The notes under the pieces were generated by a model that worked only from the letters and a program-made list of their open reading frames with translations, had not been told where the DNA came from and searched no databases. 64,000 nucleotides of DNA from assembly GCA_900545055.1 (NCBI GenBank), contig UQXP01000001.1:1-64000 (forward strand). Direction: 5' to 3'. The translations under genes were made by a program, and so were the position numbers. Below, in pieces: positions 54,435 through 63,100 of this stretch. Source of the DNA: an uncultured Collinsella sp. Lineage in GTDB: Bacteria > Actinomycetota > Coriobacteriia > Coriobacteriales > Coriobacteriaceae. Each line of letters starts with the position of its first letter. Position 1 is the stretch's first letter.

Positions 54435-57185
54435 GTGAGCGATTGCAAGAGGGTTTACCGTTTTGGAACCGACGCCCAGGGCACCTGTGTCACTGAGGGC
54501 GACAAATCCATGAACTTCGTGCTTGGCGGCAAAGGCGCAAACCTTGCCGAGATGAGCCGCATCGGTCTGCCGGTTCCCGGTGGCTTTACCATTACCTGCC
54601 AGACCTGTGTCGAGTACTCCGGTGCCGGCAACGTCTGGCCCGAAGGCGCACTCGATGAGATCGTTGCCGCCGAGGCCGACCTCGAGGCCCGCTGCGGCAA
54701 GAAGCTCGGCGACGCCTCCGATCCGCTGCTCGTGTCGGTTCGCTCGGGCGCTCCGTTCTCCATGCCCGGCATGATGGACACGGTTCTCAACCTGGGCCTC
54801 AACGACGACTCCGTTCAGGGCCTTATCGCCCAGACGCAAAACCCGCGCTTTGCCTGGGACAGCTATCGTCGCTTTATCCAGATGTTCTCCAACGTCGTCA
54901 TGGGTGTCGATGCCGACTTGTTCGAGAATGCCCTGACCCAGGCCCGCCTGGTCGCCGGCGTTCGCGTCGATTCCGAGCTTTCGGCCGAGGACCTGCAGGA
55001 ACTCGTCGAGACCTTCAAGGGCATCTTCTCCGAGAACGTCGAGGCCGCCCTGTATCCCGAGCTCGAGGTCGCTGACGGCAAGCCCGTCTTCCCGCACGAC
55101 CCGGAGCTTCAGCTGCGCCTTGCCATCCAGGCCGTCTTTGGCAGCTGGATGAACGAGCGCGCCTGCATCTACCGCAAGCAGCATGGCATTTCCGATGAGC
55201 TCGGCACCGCCGTCAACGTCCAGGCCATGGCCTTTGGCAACAAGGGCGAGACCTCTGCGACCGGCGTCGCCTTTACGCGCAACCCGGCCGACGGAACCAA
55301 GGAGTTCTATGGCGACTTTTTGGTGAATGCCCAGGGCGAGGACGTCGTCGCCGGCATCCGAAACACCGAGCCCATCGCCGACCTCAAGACCACCTCGGGC
55401 CTCGAGTCCGCAGGCGAGGAGCTCGAGCGCGTGTTCCTGACGCTCGAGGATCATTACCGCGATATGTGCGATATCGAGTTTACCATCGAGCAGGGCAAGC
55501 TCTGGATGCTCCAGACCCGCGTGGGCAAGCGCACCGCCACTGCCGCCCTGCGCATTGCTATCGAAATGGTCGAGGAGGGCCTCATCACCCGCGAGGAGGC
55601 TGTGAGCCGCATCGATCCCGCGCAGCTCGACCAGCTCCTGCACCCGCAGTTCGACGCCTCCAAGAAGTACGAGGCCCTGGCCAGCGGCCTTAACGCCAGC
55701 CCTGGTGCCGCCGTGGGCGAAGTCGTGTTCTCGAGTGATGACGCCGTCGCGCGCGCCAACGAGGGCCACAAGGTCATTCTGGTCCGCTGGGAGACCAACC
55801 CCGACGACCTGAAGGGCATGGTCGCCGCCGAGGGCATCCTGACCAGCCACGGTGGCAAGACGAGCCATGCCGCCGTTATCGCCCGCGGCATGGGTACGCC
55901 CTGCGTTTGCGGCGTTGAGCGCTTCCACATTGACGCGGCAGAGAAGGTCGTGCGCATCGAGGGCAGCGACCGCGTGCTGCGCGAGGGCGATGTCATCTCC
56001 ATCGACGGCACCCAGGGTATCGTTGTCGACGGCGCGGTCGACCTGGTCTCTGCAGAGCTCACCGGCGACCTGGACACCATCCTGTCTTGGGCCGATGAGA
56101 TCCGTTTGGACGAGACCGACGGTCACGCCAACCACGTGCGCGTCAACGCCGACAACCCCGAGGATGCTGCACTCGCGCTCGAGTTTGGCGCCGAGGCCAT
56201 CGGTCTGTGCCGCACCGAGCACATGTTCCTGGGCGATCGCAAGAACATCATCCAGAGCTTTATCCTGTCTGACGATGAGGCCGTGAAGCAGCAGGCCCTG
56301 GCCGACTTGCTCAAGGTTCAGACCGAGGACTTCCTGGCGATGTTCAAGACCATGTCCGGTCGCGATGTGGTCGTCCGCCTGCTCGATCCGCCGCTTCATG
56401 AGTTCCTGGATAATCCTCGCGAGCTCGAGGTCGCCATCACCAAGAAGGAGGCCGCCGGCGCTCCCGAGGAGGAGCTCACTGCCCTGCGCGCCCGCCTGCG
56501 TCGCATTGATGGCATGGTCGAGTCCAACCCCATGCTGGGCTTGCGCGGCGTGCGCCTGTCCGTCGTCTTTGGCGATCTGCCGCTCATGCAGGTTCGCGCC
56601 GTCGCCACGGCCGCTGCCCGCCTTATCAAGGAGGGTGTCGACCCGCGCCCCGAGATCATGGTTCCGCTCGTTTCCATCACGGCCGAGCATGTCCAGACCC
56701 GCGAGGTTATCGAGCGCGTGATCGCCGAGGTTTCCGCCGAGGAAGGCGTCGAGCTCAATATTCCCGTTGGCACGATGCTCGAGCTGCCGCGTGCCTGCAT
56801 GGTCGCTGACGAGATCGCCCATCATGCCGACTTCTTCTGCTTTGGCACCAACGACCTCACCCAGACGACCTTTGGCTTCTCGCGCGATGACGCCGAGGCC
56901 AAGTTCATCCCGCTGTACATGCATAAAAAGATCCTGAAAGACAACCCCTTCGAGACCATCGACGCGGCAGTGCTGGAGCTGGTGCGCATGGCCGTCGAGA
57001 AGGGCCGCGCCACCAATCCCGACATGCACTTTGGCGTGTGCGGCGAGCACGGCGGCGACCCCAAGTCCATCAAGGGCCTGTTTAACGTGGCCGACGTGGA
57101 CTACGTGTCCTGCTCGCCCTATCGCGTGCCCCTCGCGCGCCTGGCTGCCGCTCAGGCCAAGCTCGAGGCCAAGCGTTCCGCCTAA
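54435..57185 (+). CDS. ppdK: Pyruvate, phosphate dikinase
   Basis: 916 residues from GTG54435 (GGAAGGGGAAG upstream). ATP-grasp N-terminus (VLGGKGANLAEMSRIGLPVPGGFTI), swivelling phosphohistidine domain with catalytic His478 in GGKTSHAAVIARGMGTPC, and PEP-binding barrel ending GVCGEHGGDPKSI, whose Cys is the general acid. Interconverts pyruvate + ATP + Pi and PEP + AMP + PPi, feeding PEP to glycolysis reversal and to the aro operon enzymes. The Thr two before His (KTSH) is the expected target of the regulatory protein upstream. Confidence 0.96.
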   Translation: MSDCKRVYRFGTDAQGTCVTEGDKSMNFVLGGKGANLAEMSRIGLPVPGGFTITCQTCVEYSGAGNVWPEGALDEIVAAEADLEARCGKKLGDASDPLLVSVRSGAPFSMPGMMDTVLNLGLNDDSVQGLIAQTQNPRFAWDSYRRFIQMFSNVVMGVDADLFENALTQARLVAGVRVDSELSAEDLQELVETFKGIFSENVEAALYPELEVADGKPVFPHDPELQLRLAIQAVFGSWMNERACIYRKQHGISDELGTAVNVQAMAFGNKGETSATGVAFTRNPADGTKEFYGDFLVNAQGEDVVAGIRNTEPIADLKTTSGLESAGEELERVFLTLEDHYRDMCDIEFTIEQGKLWMLQTRVGKRTATAALRIAIEMVEEGLITREEAVSRIDPAQLDQLLHPQFDASKKYEALASGLNASPGAAVGEVVFSSDDAVARANEGHKVILVRWETNPDDLKGMVAAEGILTSHGGKTSHAAVIARGMGTPCVCGVERFHIDAAEKVVRIEGSDRVLREGDVISIDGTQGIVVDGAVDLVSAELTGDLDTILSWADEIRLDETDGHANHVRVNADNPEDAALALEFGAEAIGLCRTEHMFLGDRKNIIQSFILSDDEAVKQQALADLLKVQTEDFLAMFKTMSGRDVVVRLLDPPLHEFLDNPRELEVAITKKEAAGAPEEELTALRARLRRIDGMVESNPMLGLRGVRLSVVFGDLPLMQVRAVATAAARLIKEGVDPRPEIMVPLVSITAEHVQTREVIERVIAEVSAEEGVELNIPVGTMLELPRACMVADEIAHHADFFCFGTNDLTQTTFGFSRDDAEAKFIPLYMHKKILKDNPFETIDAAVLELVRMAVEKGRATNPDMHFGVCGEHGGDPKSIKGLFNVADVDYVSCSPYRVPLARLAAAQAKLEAKRSA

Positions 57186-57223
57186 GGTTTTGGGTTTAGA
57201 CGCCTAGCGCAGCCCCCTTCATG

Positions 57224-57251
57224 CCGCCCGTCTCATTCGTGAGACGGGCGG
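57224..57251 (+). terminator. Hairpin after ppdK
   Basis: CCGCCCGTCTC (57224-57234) pairs perfectly with 57241-57251 around a 6-nt loop. The tail is TTATCATG, so the T-tract is weak. Confidence 0.7.
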
Positions 57252-57297
57252 TTATCATGTGCGGGTTTTGTCTTTTTGTCTGCGTGAAAAAATGTTC

Positions 57298-57325
57298 TTG
57301 CAGCAGAAACCCGCGCGTGTATACT
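57298..57325 (+). promoter_or_regulatory. Promoter of rplS
   Basis: TTGCAG (57298-57303), 16-bp spacer, TATACT (57320-57325), giving a leader of about 60 nt. Confidence 0.65.
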
Positions 57326-57346
57326 CGAATACGTTTGTTCAACTAC

Positions 57347-57370
57347 GTGCCGGCCAAGGTGGTACGGCAC
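57347..57370 (+). promoter_or_regulatory. Leader hairpin upstream of rplS
   Basis: GTGCCG (57347-57352) pairs with CGGCAC (57365-57370) around 12 nt, ending 10 nt before the AAGGA ribosome site. L19 leaders that bind L19 itself are known in some Firmicutes; whether this is one is unproven. Confidence 0.35.
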
Positions 57371-57394
57371 CTCTAGAAGAGTAAGGAATTGCAC

Positions 57395-57736
57395 ATGGAT
57401 TACATCCGCGCAATCGAGCGTCAGCAGATCCGCGAGGACATTCCTCAGGTTCGCGTCGCCGACAACGTCAAGGTTCACTACCGCATTAAGGAAGGCGACC
57501 GCGAGCGCATTCAGGTCTTCCAGGGCGACGTCATCCGCATGGCCGGCGCCGGTGCCCGCGAGACCTTCACCGTCCGCAAGATGTCCTTCGGTGTCGGTGT
57601 TGAGCGTACCTTCCCGCTTCACAGCCCCAAGATCGCCAAGCTCGAGGTCGTTCGTCATGGTCGCGTCCGTCGCGCCAAGCTGTACTACCTCCGCGACAAG
57701 GTGGGCAAGGCTGCTCGCATCCCCGAGAAGCGCTAA
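57395..57736 (+). CDS. rplS: 50S ribosomal protein L19
   Basis: 113 residues from ATG57395 (AAGGA 8 bp upstream; a TTG 6 bp earlier is less likely). [43 protein letters not shown] and [32 protein letters not shown] are typical. Sits at the 30S-50S interface. Here it is separated from rpsP-trmD, its usual operon partners, by ~8 kb. Confidence 0.97.
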   Translation: MDYIRAIERQQIREDIPQVRVADNVKVHYRIKEGDRERIQVFQGDVIRMAGAGARETFTVRKMSFGVGVERTFPLHSPKIAKLEVVRHGRVRRAKLYYLRDKVGKAARIPEKR

Positions 57737-57770
57737 GAAGATCGCAGCGTCTGTCCACTCGTTTGGACAC

Positions 57771-57800
57771 AAGGGTCACCTTCGGGTGGCCCTTCTTTTT
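57771..57800 (+). terminator. Terminator after rplS
   Basis: AAGGGTCACC (57771-57780), TTCG tetraloop, GGTGGCCCTT (57785-57794), then CTTTTT. Confidence 0.92.
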
Positions 57801-57829
57801 ATCTGATTTGCATGCAAGGAGGGCCTGGT

Positions 57830-58618
57830 ATGGCCAATATGACGAGCTCGGTTTCGGCATCGCAGGTTGCCGGTGAGTTGGCGAGCGCTACGTTTGAGGA
57901 GATCCCCGCCCTCGTGGAGCATTATCGCGAGGACCCGCGCCAGCAGGTGATCAAGGCTTGCGAGCGTGCTCTTAAGCGCCATGCCAAGGAACTTGCCGAG
58001 CGCGAGCGCGTCAATGACATGTACGAGCTTATGCATGAGCTTGGCGGCGATGGGGTGGTCGTTGGTGTCGACGAGGTGGGTCGCGGATCGGTGGCCGGTC
58101 CTTTGACGGTATGCGCCGTCTGCCTTCCTATGGAGCCGCGCGTCTGGGGCATCAACGATTCCAAAAAGCTCACGCCGGCGCGCCGCGAGTTGCTCTCAGT
58201 GAAGATTGCCGAGGTGGCGACGGCAATTGGTTTTTGCCATATCGCGCCTGCAGATATCGATGAGATGGGTATGGCCCGCGCCATTCGAGCCGCTGTCGCG
58301 GGCGCCGTGGCCGATACGGGGCTCGAGCCCGATTGCGTGCTTATGGATGGCAACCCCTTGGGCGCCGTTCCCAATGAGCGCGATGTGGTGAAGGGTGATG
58401 CCAAAATTGCCTGCATCGCCGCGGCGTCCATCATGGCCAAGGTCACGCGTGATGAGATGATGGTCGAGTACGATGCCGAGTATCCCGAGTACCATTTGGC
58501 CGAATCGAAAGGCTACGCAAGCCCCGAGCACATCGAGGCCATTCGCAAACATGGACTTTGTCCACTGCACCGCGTGAGCTTTTGCGGAAACTTTCTGCAG
58601 ACTGAGCGCCTTTTCTAG
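57830..58618 (+). CDS. rnhB: Ribonuclease HII
   Basis: 262 residues from ATG57830 (AAGGAGGG 6 bp upstream; ATG57812 lies before that site). GVDEVGRGSVAGPL holds the first Asp-Glu pair, MDGNPLG the third Asp and KGDAKIACIAAASIMAKVTRD the fourth region. Removes RNA primers and misinserted ribonucleotides. An N-terminal helical extension of ~70 residues precedes the catalytic fold, as in longer RNase HII forms. Confidence 0.95.
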   Translation: MANMTSSVSASQVAGELASATFEEIPALVEHYREDPRQQVIKACERALKRHAKELAERERVNDMYELMHELGGDGVVVGVDEVGRGSVAGPLTVCAVCLPMEPRVWGINDSKKLTPARRELLSVKIAEVATAIGFCHIAPADIDEMGMARAIRAAVAGAVADTGLEPDCVLMDGNPLGAVPNERDVVKGDAKIACIAAASIMAKVTRDEMMVEYDAEYPEYHLAESKGYASPEHIEAIRKHGLCPLHRVSFCGNFLQTERLF

Positions 58619-58667
58619 GTCAATTGTGGAGACAGGGACCTCAGGGGTTTTATAAACCTGCTGGTAG

Positions 58668-58709
58668 CGGGCCGTATGCAACACCATTGCTGCGTACGGC
58701 CCGTTTTTT
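58668..58709 (+). terminator. Terminator after rnhB
   Basis: CGGGCCGTA (58668-58676) pairs with TACGGCCCG (58695-58703), extended by GC pairs, followed by TTTTTT. Confidence 0.92.
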
Positions 58710-58807
58710 GACGGCATTTGGTCAGCTTTTGGTTTGCTTCCGGTACTTACCCGCATGAAAGGTGCCCTCATCATCGGGGCAATGCAGCGTGCGGGAAAGG
58801 AGACCCC

Positions 58808-59293
58808 ATGAGTGCCGCAAGCAAAAAGAGCAAGACGCAGCAGCTCAAGGAGCGTTGGGAAAACGGCGAGCTCGACTGCGGGGCGATGACGCCCGAGTTT
58901 ATCAAGGGACTCAGTCCCCGCGAGCTGGGCATGCTGGGCGAGCTGATCACCATCGACTACTTTAACGAGCGCGGCTACACCTTGCTGGAGCAGGGTTATC
59001 GTTGCACCGAGGGCGAGGCCGATCTGGTGCTGCTCGATGAGCTCGACGATGTCGTGGTGATGGCCGAGGTCAAGACCAGACGCGTCGCACTGGATTGCAA
59101 CACGCGGGTCTTTCCCGAGGAGGCCGTGGACGTCCAGAAGCAACGCCGCTACCGCCGCATCGCAAGCTGCTATCTCATGGAGCATTATCCGCTCAAGGCG
59201 ATTCGCTTCGATGCCGTGGGTGTCACCATTCGCGGCGGGCATATCGCCGAGATCGAGCATCAGTACAACGCGTTCGATTGGCAGGTGTCGTGA
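58808..59293 (+). CDS. yraN: YraN/UPF0102-family putative endonuclease
   Basis: 161 residues from ATG58808 (GGAAAGGAGA upstream). LGMLGELITIDYFNERGYTLLEQGYRCTEGEADLVLLDELDDVVVMAEVKTRR contains the PD-(D/E)xK-like GEADL...EVK core. Family members are thought to be nucleases tied to recombination or competence; activity is unproven. An extra ~40-residue N-terminus precedes the core. Its stop overlaps the comM start (TGATG). Confidence 0.88.
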   Translation: MSAASKKSKTQQLKERWENGELDCGAMTPEFIKGLSPRELGMLGELITIDYFNERGYTLLEQGYRCTEGEADLVLLDELDDVVVMAEVKTRRVALDCNTRVFPEEAVDVQKQRRYRRIASCYLMEHYPLKAIRFDAVGVTIRGGHIAEIEHQYNAFDWQVS

Positions 59294-60816
59294 TGGCGTT
59301 CGAGACGTTTGCCGTTCACGCGGCCTGCATCCGTGGCGTCGAGGCGATTCACGTCACGGTCGAGGTCTCGCTTGCCGGTGGTGTTCCGGGCATCCAAATG
59401 CTCGGCATTCCGAGTATGGAGGTGATGGAGTCACGCGGTCGTATTCGCTGCGCGATGCACTCCGCCGGGTTCGAGATCCCACGCTCGGGCATTACGGTCA
59501 ACCTGGCGCCCGGCGATATTCGCAAGACCGGTAGCGGCTTTGATCTGCCCATCGCCATCGCGGTTCTGGCGGCCGATGGGCAGATTCCCCGTGACAACCT
59601 CGATCGCTGCCTTATCGCCGGCGAGCTCGGCTTGGACGGTACGGTGCTTCCCGTCAAGGGCGAGGTGGCGTTTCAGCTATTGGCGCGTGATATGGGGCTG
59701 TCCTTTATCGCCGGCAGGTCCGATCAGCATGTGCCACTCGCGGGCGTGGATTGCGGATTTATCGATCATTTGTCTCAGCTTGCCCATGGCATGGGCGATG
59801 CCGCGCGGCACTACTTGGATTCTGAAGTGCTCGAGGCGACCTTTGAGCCCGAACTCGACTATGCCGACGTACTGGGGCAGGAGGTCGCCAAGCGCGGCAT
59901 GGCGCTGGCGGCAGCGGGTGAGCTCGGTTTGCTTATGATCGGGTCCCCGGGATCGGGCAAGACGATGCTCGCGCGTCGTATGACCGGCATCCTGCCTGAG
60001 CTTTCCGTTGAGGATCAACAGGAGGCGCTGTGCATCCATTCGGTTTTGGGTGAGAACATTGATGGCTTGTTGGCGGGGCACCGGCCCTTCCGCAGCCCCC
60101 ATCACAGTATTTCGACCGCAGGTCTTATCGGCGGTGGGCGCCCGGTGCACCCGGGTGAGATCAGCCTTGCTCATGGCGGCGTGCTCTTTTTGGACGAGCT
60201 TGCCGAGTTTCCCACGGGTGTGCTGCAGACGCTGCGTCAGCCCATCGAACGCGGCTACGTCAGGATCGTACGCGTCGACGGGGCTTTTACCTTCCCGTCG
60301 CGCTTTCAGCTGCTGGCTGCGAGCAATCCCTGCCCCTGCGGCTTTTTGGGCGATCGTGAGGTACCGTGTCGCTGCTCGGCGGCGATGGTCGAGCGCTATC
60401 GGTCTAAACTGCGCGGTCCTTTGGCCGACCGTATCGACATGATGATCGATGTGACCCGTCCCGACCCTCAGGTGATTATCGAGGGCGCGGAGGGTATGTC
60501 GTCAGCTGAGTTACGTGACTACGTTGTGCGCGGTCGCGCTTTTCGCGCTTGGCGCGAATCCCGTATGGACGATGCGGATGCCGAGGCCGAGGATGACGAG
60601 ACGCGGTCCATTGACGGCGTCGTTTCGACCTTTGAGCTCGATGATGCGGCGGAGAAGTGTGTGCTCGGCCTGTCCAAACGCACGCATCTCACGGGTCGCG
60701 GCATCGTGCGACTGGTGCGTATCGCGCGTACAATCGCCGACGTCGCCGAGAGCGAGCAAGTGACGCAGGACCACGTGCTCGAGGCAGCGATGTACCAGGG
60801 AAGGAGGGACCAATGA
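59293..60816 (+). CDS. comM: ComM/YifB AAA+ Mg-chelatase-like helicase
   Basis: 507 residues from ATG59293. N-terminal Lon-like fold (VEVSLAGGVPGIQMLGIPSMEVMESRGRIRCAMHSAGFEIPRSGITVNLAPGDIRK), Walker A GSPGSGKT, Walker B VLFLDELAEF, the NPCPCG zinc-like cluster with CRCS, and arginine-finger regions. ComM is a branch-migration helicase for integrating incoming DNA during transformation. Directly upstream of dprA, as is usual. Its stop overlaps the dprA ATG. Confidence 0.95.
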   Translation: MAFETFAVHAACIRGVEAIHVTVEVSLAGGVPGIQMLGIPSMEVMESRGRIRCAMHSAGFEIPRSGITVNLAPGDIRKTGSGFDLPIAIAVLAADGQIPRDNLDRCLIAGELGLDGTVLPVKGEVAFQLLARDMGLSFIAGRSDQHVPLAGVDCGFIDHLSQLAHGMGDAARHYLDSEVLEATFEPELDYADVLGQEVAKRGMALAAAGELGLLMIGSPGSGKTMLARRMTGILPELSVEDQQEALCIHSVLGENIDGLLAGHRPFRSPHHSISTAGLIGGGRPVHPGEISLAHGGVLFLDELAEFPTGVLQTLRQPIERGYVRIVRVDGAFTFPSRFQLLAASNPCPCGFLGDREVPCRCSAAMVERYRSKLRGPLADRIDMMIDVTRPDPQVIIEGAEGMSSAELRDYVVRGRAFRAWRESRMDDADAEAEDDETRSIDGVVSTFELDDAAEKCVLGLSKRTHLTGRGIVRLVRIARTIADVAESEQVTQDHVLEAAMYQGRRDQ

Positions 60817-61748
60817 TGGCCGAGGGGACCTACGAGCTGCATCCAGGTGATGCGTTGTATCCCGAGACCGTTTTGGAGCTTTCTGATGTACCCCAGACGC
60901 TCTATGTGCGCGGCAACCCCGAGGTGCTTTCGACGCCCGCGCTCTCCATCATCGGCGCGCGCAAGGCCTCGCCGTATGGTCTTGCCGTGGCAGAGCTTGC
61001 GGCAAAGGTGGCGGTCGAGGCGGGAGTGACGGTAGTTTCGGGCGGCGCGGTCGGTTGTGACCAGGCCTCGGGTTGGGCTGCGGTCAACGCCGGCGGCAAA
61101 CACGTCGTGGTGCTGGGGACGGGCGCCGACGTGGCCTACCCGCGTTCGAGCGCGGGGCTTATTATGCGCACGCTCGATACGGGTGGCGCGGTCGTGTCGA
61201 TCTCTCCGTGGGGCATGGGCCCGCGCAAGTTTGCCTTTCCGCGCCGCAATCGCGTGATCGCGGCCCTGTCGCAAGCCCTCTTTGTTTCCGAGGCGGGTAT
61301 GCCTTCCGGGACGTTTTCTACCGCCGAGGCTGCTATGGATTTGGGGCGCGAACTTCTTGTCGTGCCGGGGTCGATCCTATCGCCCGAGTCGCGTGGTACG
61401 AATTACCTCATTGCGAACGGTGCTTGCTGCATCATCGACGAGGAATCTATCGAGATGGCTATCTCACGCATCTACGGCACCCTGCGCTACTCGCGCCCCG
61501 ATGCTCCCGGCATTGCCGACCTGGATCCAACACAGCAGACCGTGATGCATGCGCTCATCGCCTCTCCGCTCAAGGTCGACGACATCGCGGCGCTCGTCGC
61601 GCTCGATGCTGTCGGCGTACTCAAACTCTTGGGTTCGCTTGAACTCGAGGGCCTTATCGAGCGCATGATGGATGGAAGGTATGCGCCCTCCAAGTTTGCC
61701 CTTCACGCCCAGACGCCCTTCGGTCACAATGGAAAACGTGTCAATTAG
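60813..61748 (+). CDS. dprA: DNA-processing protein DprA
   Basis: 311 residues from ATG60813 (AAGGAGGG upstream; ATG60816 equally possible). Rossmann DprA core: IGARKASPYG, VVSGGAVGCDQASGWAAVNAGGKHVVVLGTGADVAYPRSS, FPRRNRVIAALSQALFVSEAGMPSG, and a C-terminal winged-helix (~240-300). Lacks the N-terminal SAM domain of longer DprA proteins. Loads RecA on incoming single strands; with comM and yraN it hints at natural competence, though no pilus genes are in view. Confidence 0.94.
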   Translation: MMAEGTYELHPGDALYPETVLELSDVPQTLYVRGNPEVLSTPALSIIGARKASPYGLAVAELAAKVAVEAGVTVVSGGAVGCDQASGWAAVNAGGKHVVVLGTGADVAYPRSSAGLIMRTLDTGGAVVSISPWGMGPRKFAFPRRNRVIAALSQALFVSEAGMPSGTFSTAEAAMDLGRELLVVPGSILSPESRGTNYLIANGACCIIDEESIEMAISRIYGTLRYSRPDAPGIADLDPTQQTVMHALIASPLKVDDIAALVALDAVGVLKLLGSLELEGLIERMMDGRYAPSKFALHAQTPFGHNGKRVN

Positions 61749-61762
61749 AAAGGTGTTTGCAG

Positions 61763-63100
61763 ATGCAGTTCGATCAGGTGACGGTTATCGGTGGCGGTCT
61801 GGCGGGTTCGGAATGCGCGATCCAGCTGGCAGACCGCGGGTTTGCCGTAAAGCTGTGCGAGATGCGCCCCCAGGTGAGCTCCCCGGCTCACCATACCGAT
61901 CACTTGGCAGAGCTCGTCTGCTCCAATTCGTTTAAGTCGACCCGTCCGGATTCCGCGGCTGGTTTGCTGAAGGCCGAGCTTAAGCGCATGGGTTCAGTCC
62001 TGCTCGATTGCGCCCATCGCGCGGCTGTTCCCGCCGGCGGTGCCCTGGCGGTCGACCGCGTCAAGTTTTCCGAGCTTGTCGAGGCCGAGGTTGCCGCCCG
62101 TCCCAATATCGAGGTCGCGCACGGCGAGGTCACGCAGATTCCCGAGGGCCACGTGGTCATTGCCGCGGGCCCCTTGTGCTCGCCGGCGCTGAGCGAAGAG
62201 GTCATGAAGCTCGTCGGTGGCGATGCCCTTGCGTTCTTCGATGCCGCGGCACCGATCGTCGATGCCTCCACGCTCGATATGGACGTGCTGTTTTCGCAGT
62301 CGCGCTACGAGGAGCAGGGGAACGGCGACTATCTCAACGCTCCGCTCAACAAGGAGGAGTACGAGGCCTTTATCGAGGCGCTTACCACGGCCGACCGCGT
62401 GGTGCTCAAAGACTTTGAGGGCGGCGATCTGTTCCAGGCCTGCCAGCCTGCCGAGGAAGTTGCGCGCACCGGCAAGGACGCCATTCGCTTTGGCGCCATG
62501 AAGCCCGTCGGCCTCACCGACCCGCGTACCGGACGTCGCCCCTGGGCGGCGATTCAGCTGCGTGCCGAGAACAAGGAGAAGACCGCCTATAACCTGGTGG
62601 GCTTCCAGACAAACCTGACCTTTGGCGAGCAGAAGCGCGTCTTCCATATGGTGCCGGGCCTGGAGAACGCTGAGTTCTTCCGCTACGGTGTCATGCACCG
62701 CAATACCTTTGTCGACGCCCCGCACGTGCTCGATGGCACCTTTGCCGTGCCCGGTACCGGCGTGCGCCTGGCCGGTCAGATCACCGGCACCGAGGGGTAC
62801 ATGGAAGCCGTGGCGACCGGTCTGCTCGCGGCGCTCAACACCTATGCCGAGGCCATCGGTGTCGCGGGCGTCGAGTTGCCGCGCGTGGGCGCCCTGGGTG
62901 CGCTCTTGGGCTATGCGACCGATCCTGCCACCGTGGGCTATCAGCCTATGCATGTCAACTTTGGCCTGGTGCCGCCACTCGAGGATGGTAAGCGCCGCAG
63001 CAAGCGCGACCGCTACCAGGCCTATGCGGACCGTGCGCTCGATGCCCTTGATGCCTATCTGGCCACTCGTCCTGATCTGTTTGGAGGCGACCGGTCATAG
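61763..63100 (+). CDS. trmFO: Folate-dependent tRNA (uracil-54-C5)-methyltransferase TrmFO
   Basis: 445 residues from ATG61763 (AAAGGTG 7 bp upstream). FAD-binding VTVIGGGLAGSECAIQLA, CEMRP, ELVCSNSFKS with a catalytic-type Cys, GPLCSPAL and the C-terminal GQITGTEGYMEAVATGLLAALN. Makes m5U54 using methylene-THF. Located between dprA and xerC, as in many Gram-positives. Confidence 0.95.
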   Translation: MQFDQVTVIGGGLAGSECAIQLADRGFAVKLCEMRPQVSSPAHHTDHLAELVCSNSFKSTRPDSAAGLLKAELKRMGSVLLDCAHRAAVPAGGALAVDRVKFSELVEAEVAARPNIEVAHGEVTQIPEGHVVIAAGPLCSPALSEEVMKLVGGDALAFFDAAAPIVDASTLDMDVLFSQSRYEEQGNGDYLNAPLNKEEYEAFIEALTTADRVVLKDFEGGDLFQACQPAEEVARTGKDAIRFGAMKPVGLTDPRTGRRPWAAIQLRAENKEKTAYNLVGFQTNLTFGEQKRVFHMVPGLENAEFFRYGVMHRNTFVDAPHVLDGTFAVPGTGVRLAGQITGTEGYMEAVATGLLAALNTYAEAIGVAGVELPRVGALGALLGYATDPATVGYQPMHVNFGLVPPLEDGKRRSKRDRYQAYADRALDALDAYLATRPDLFGGDRS

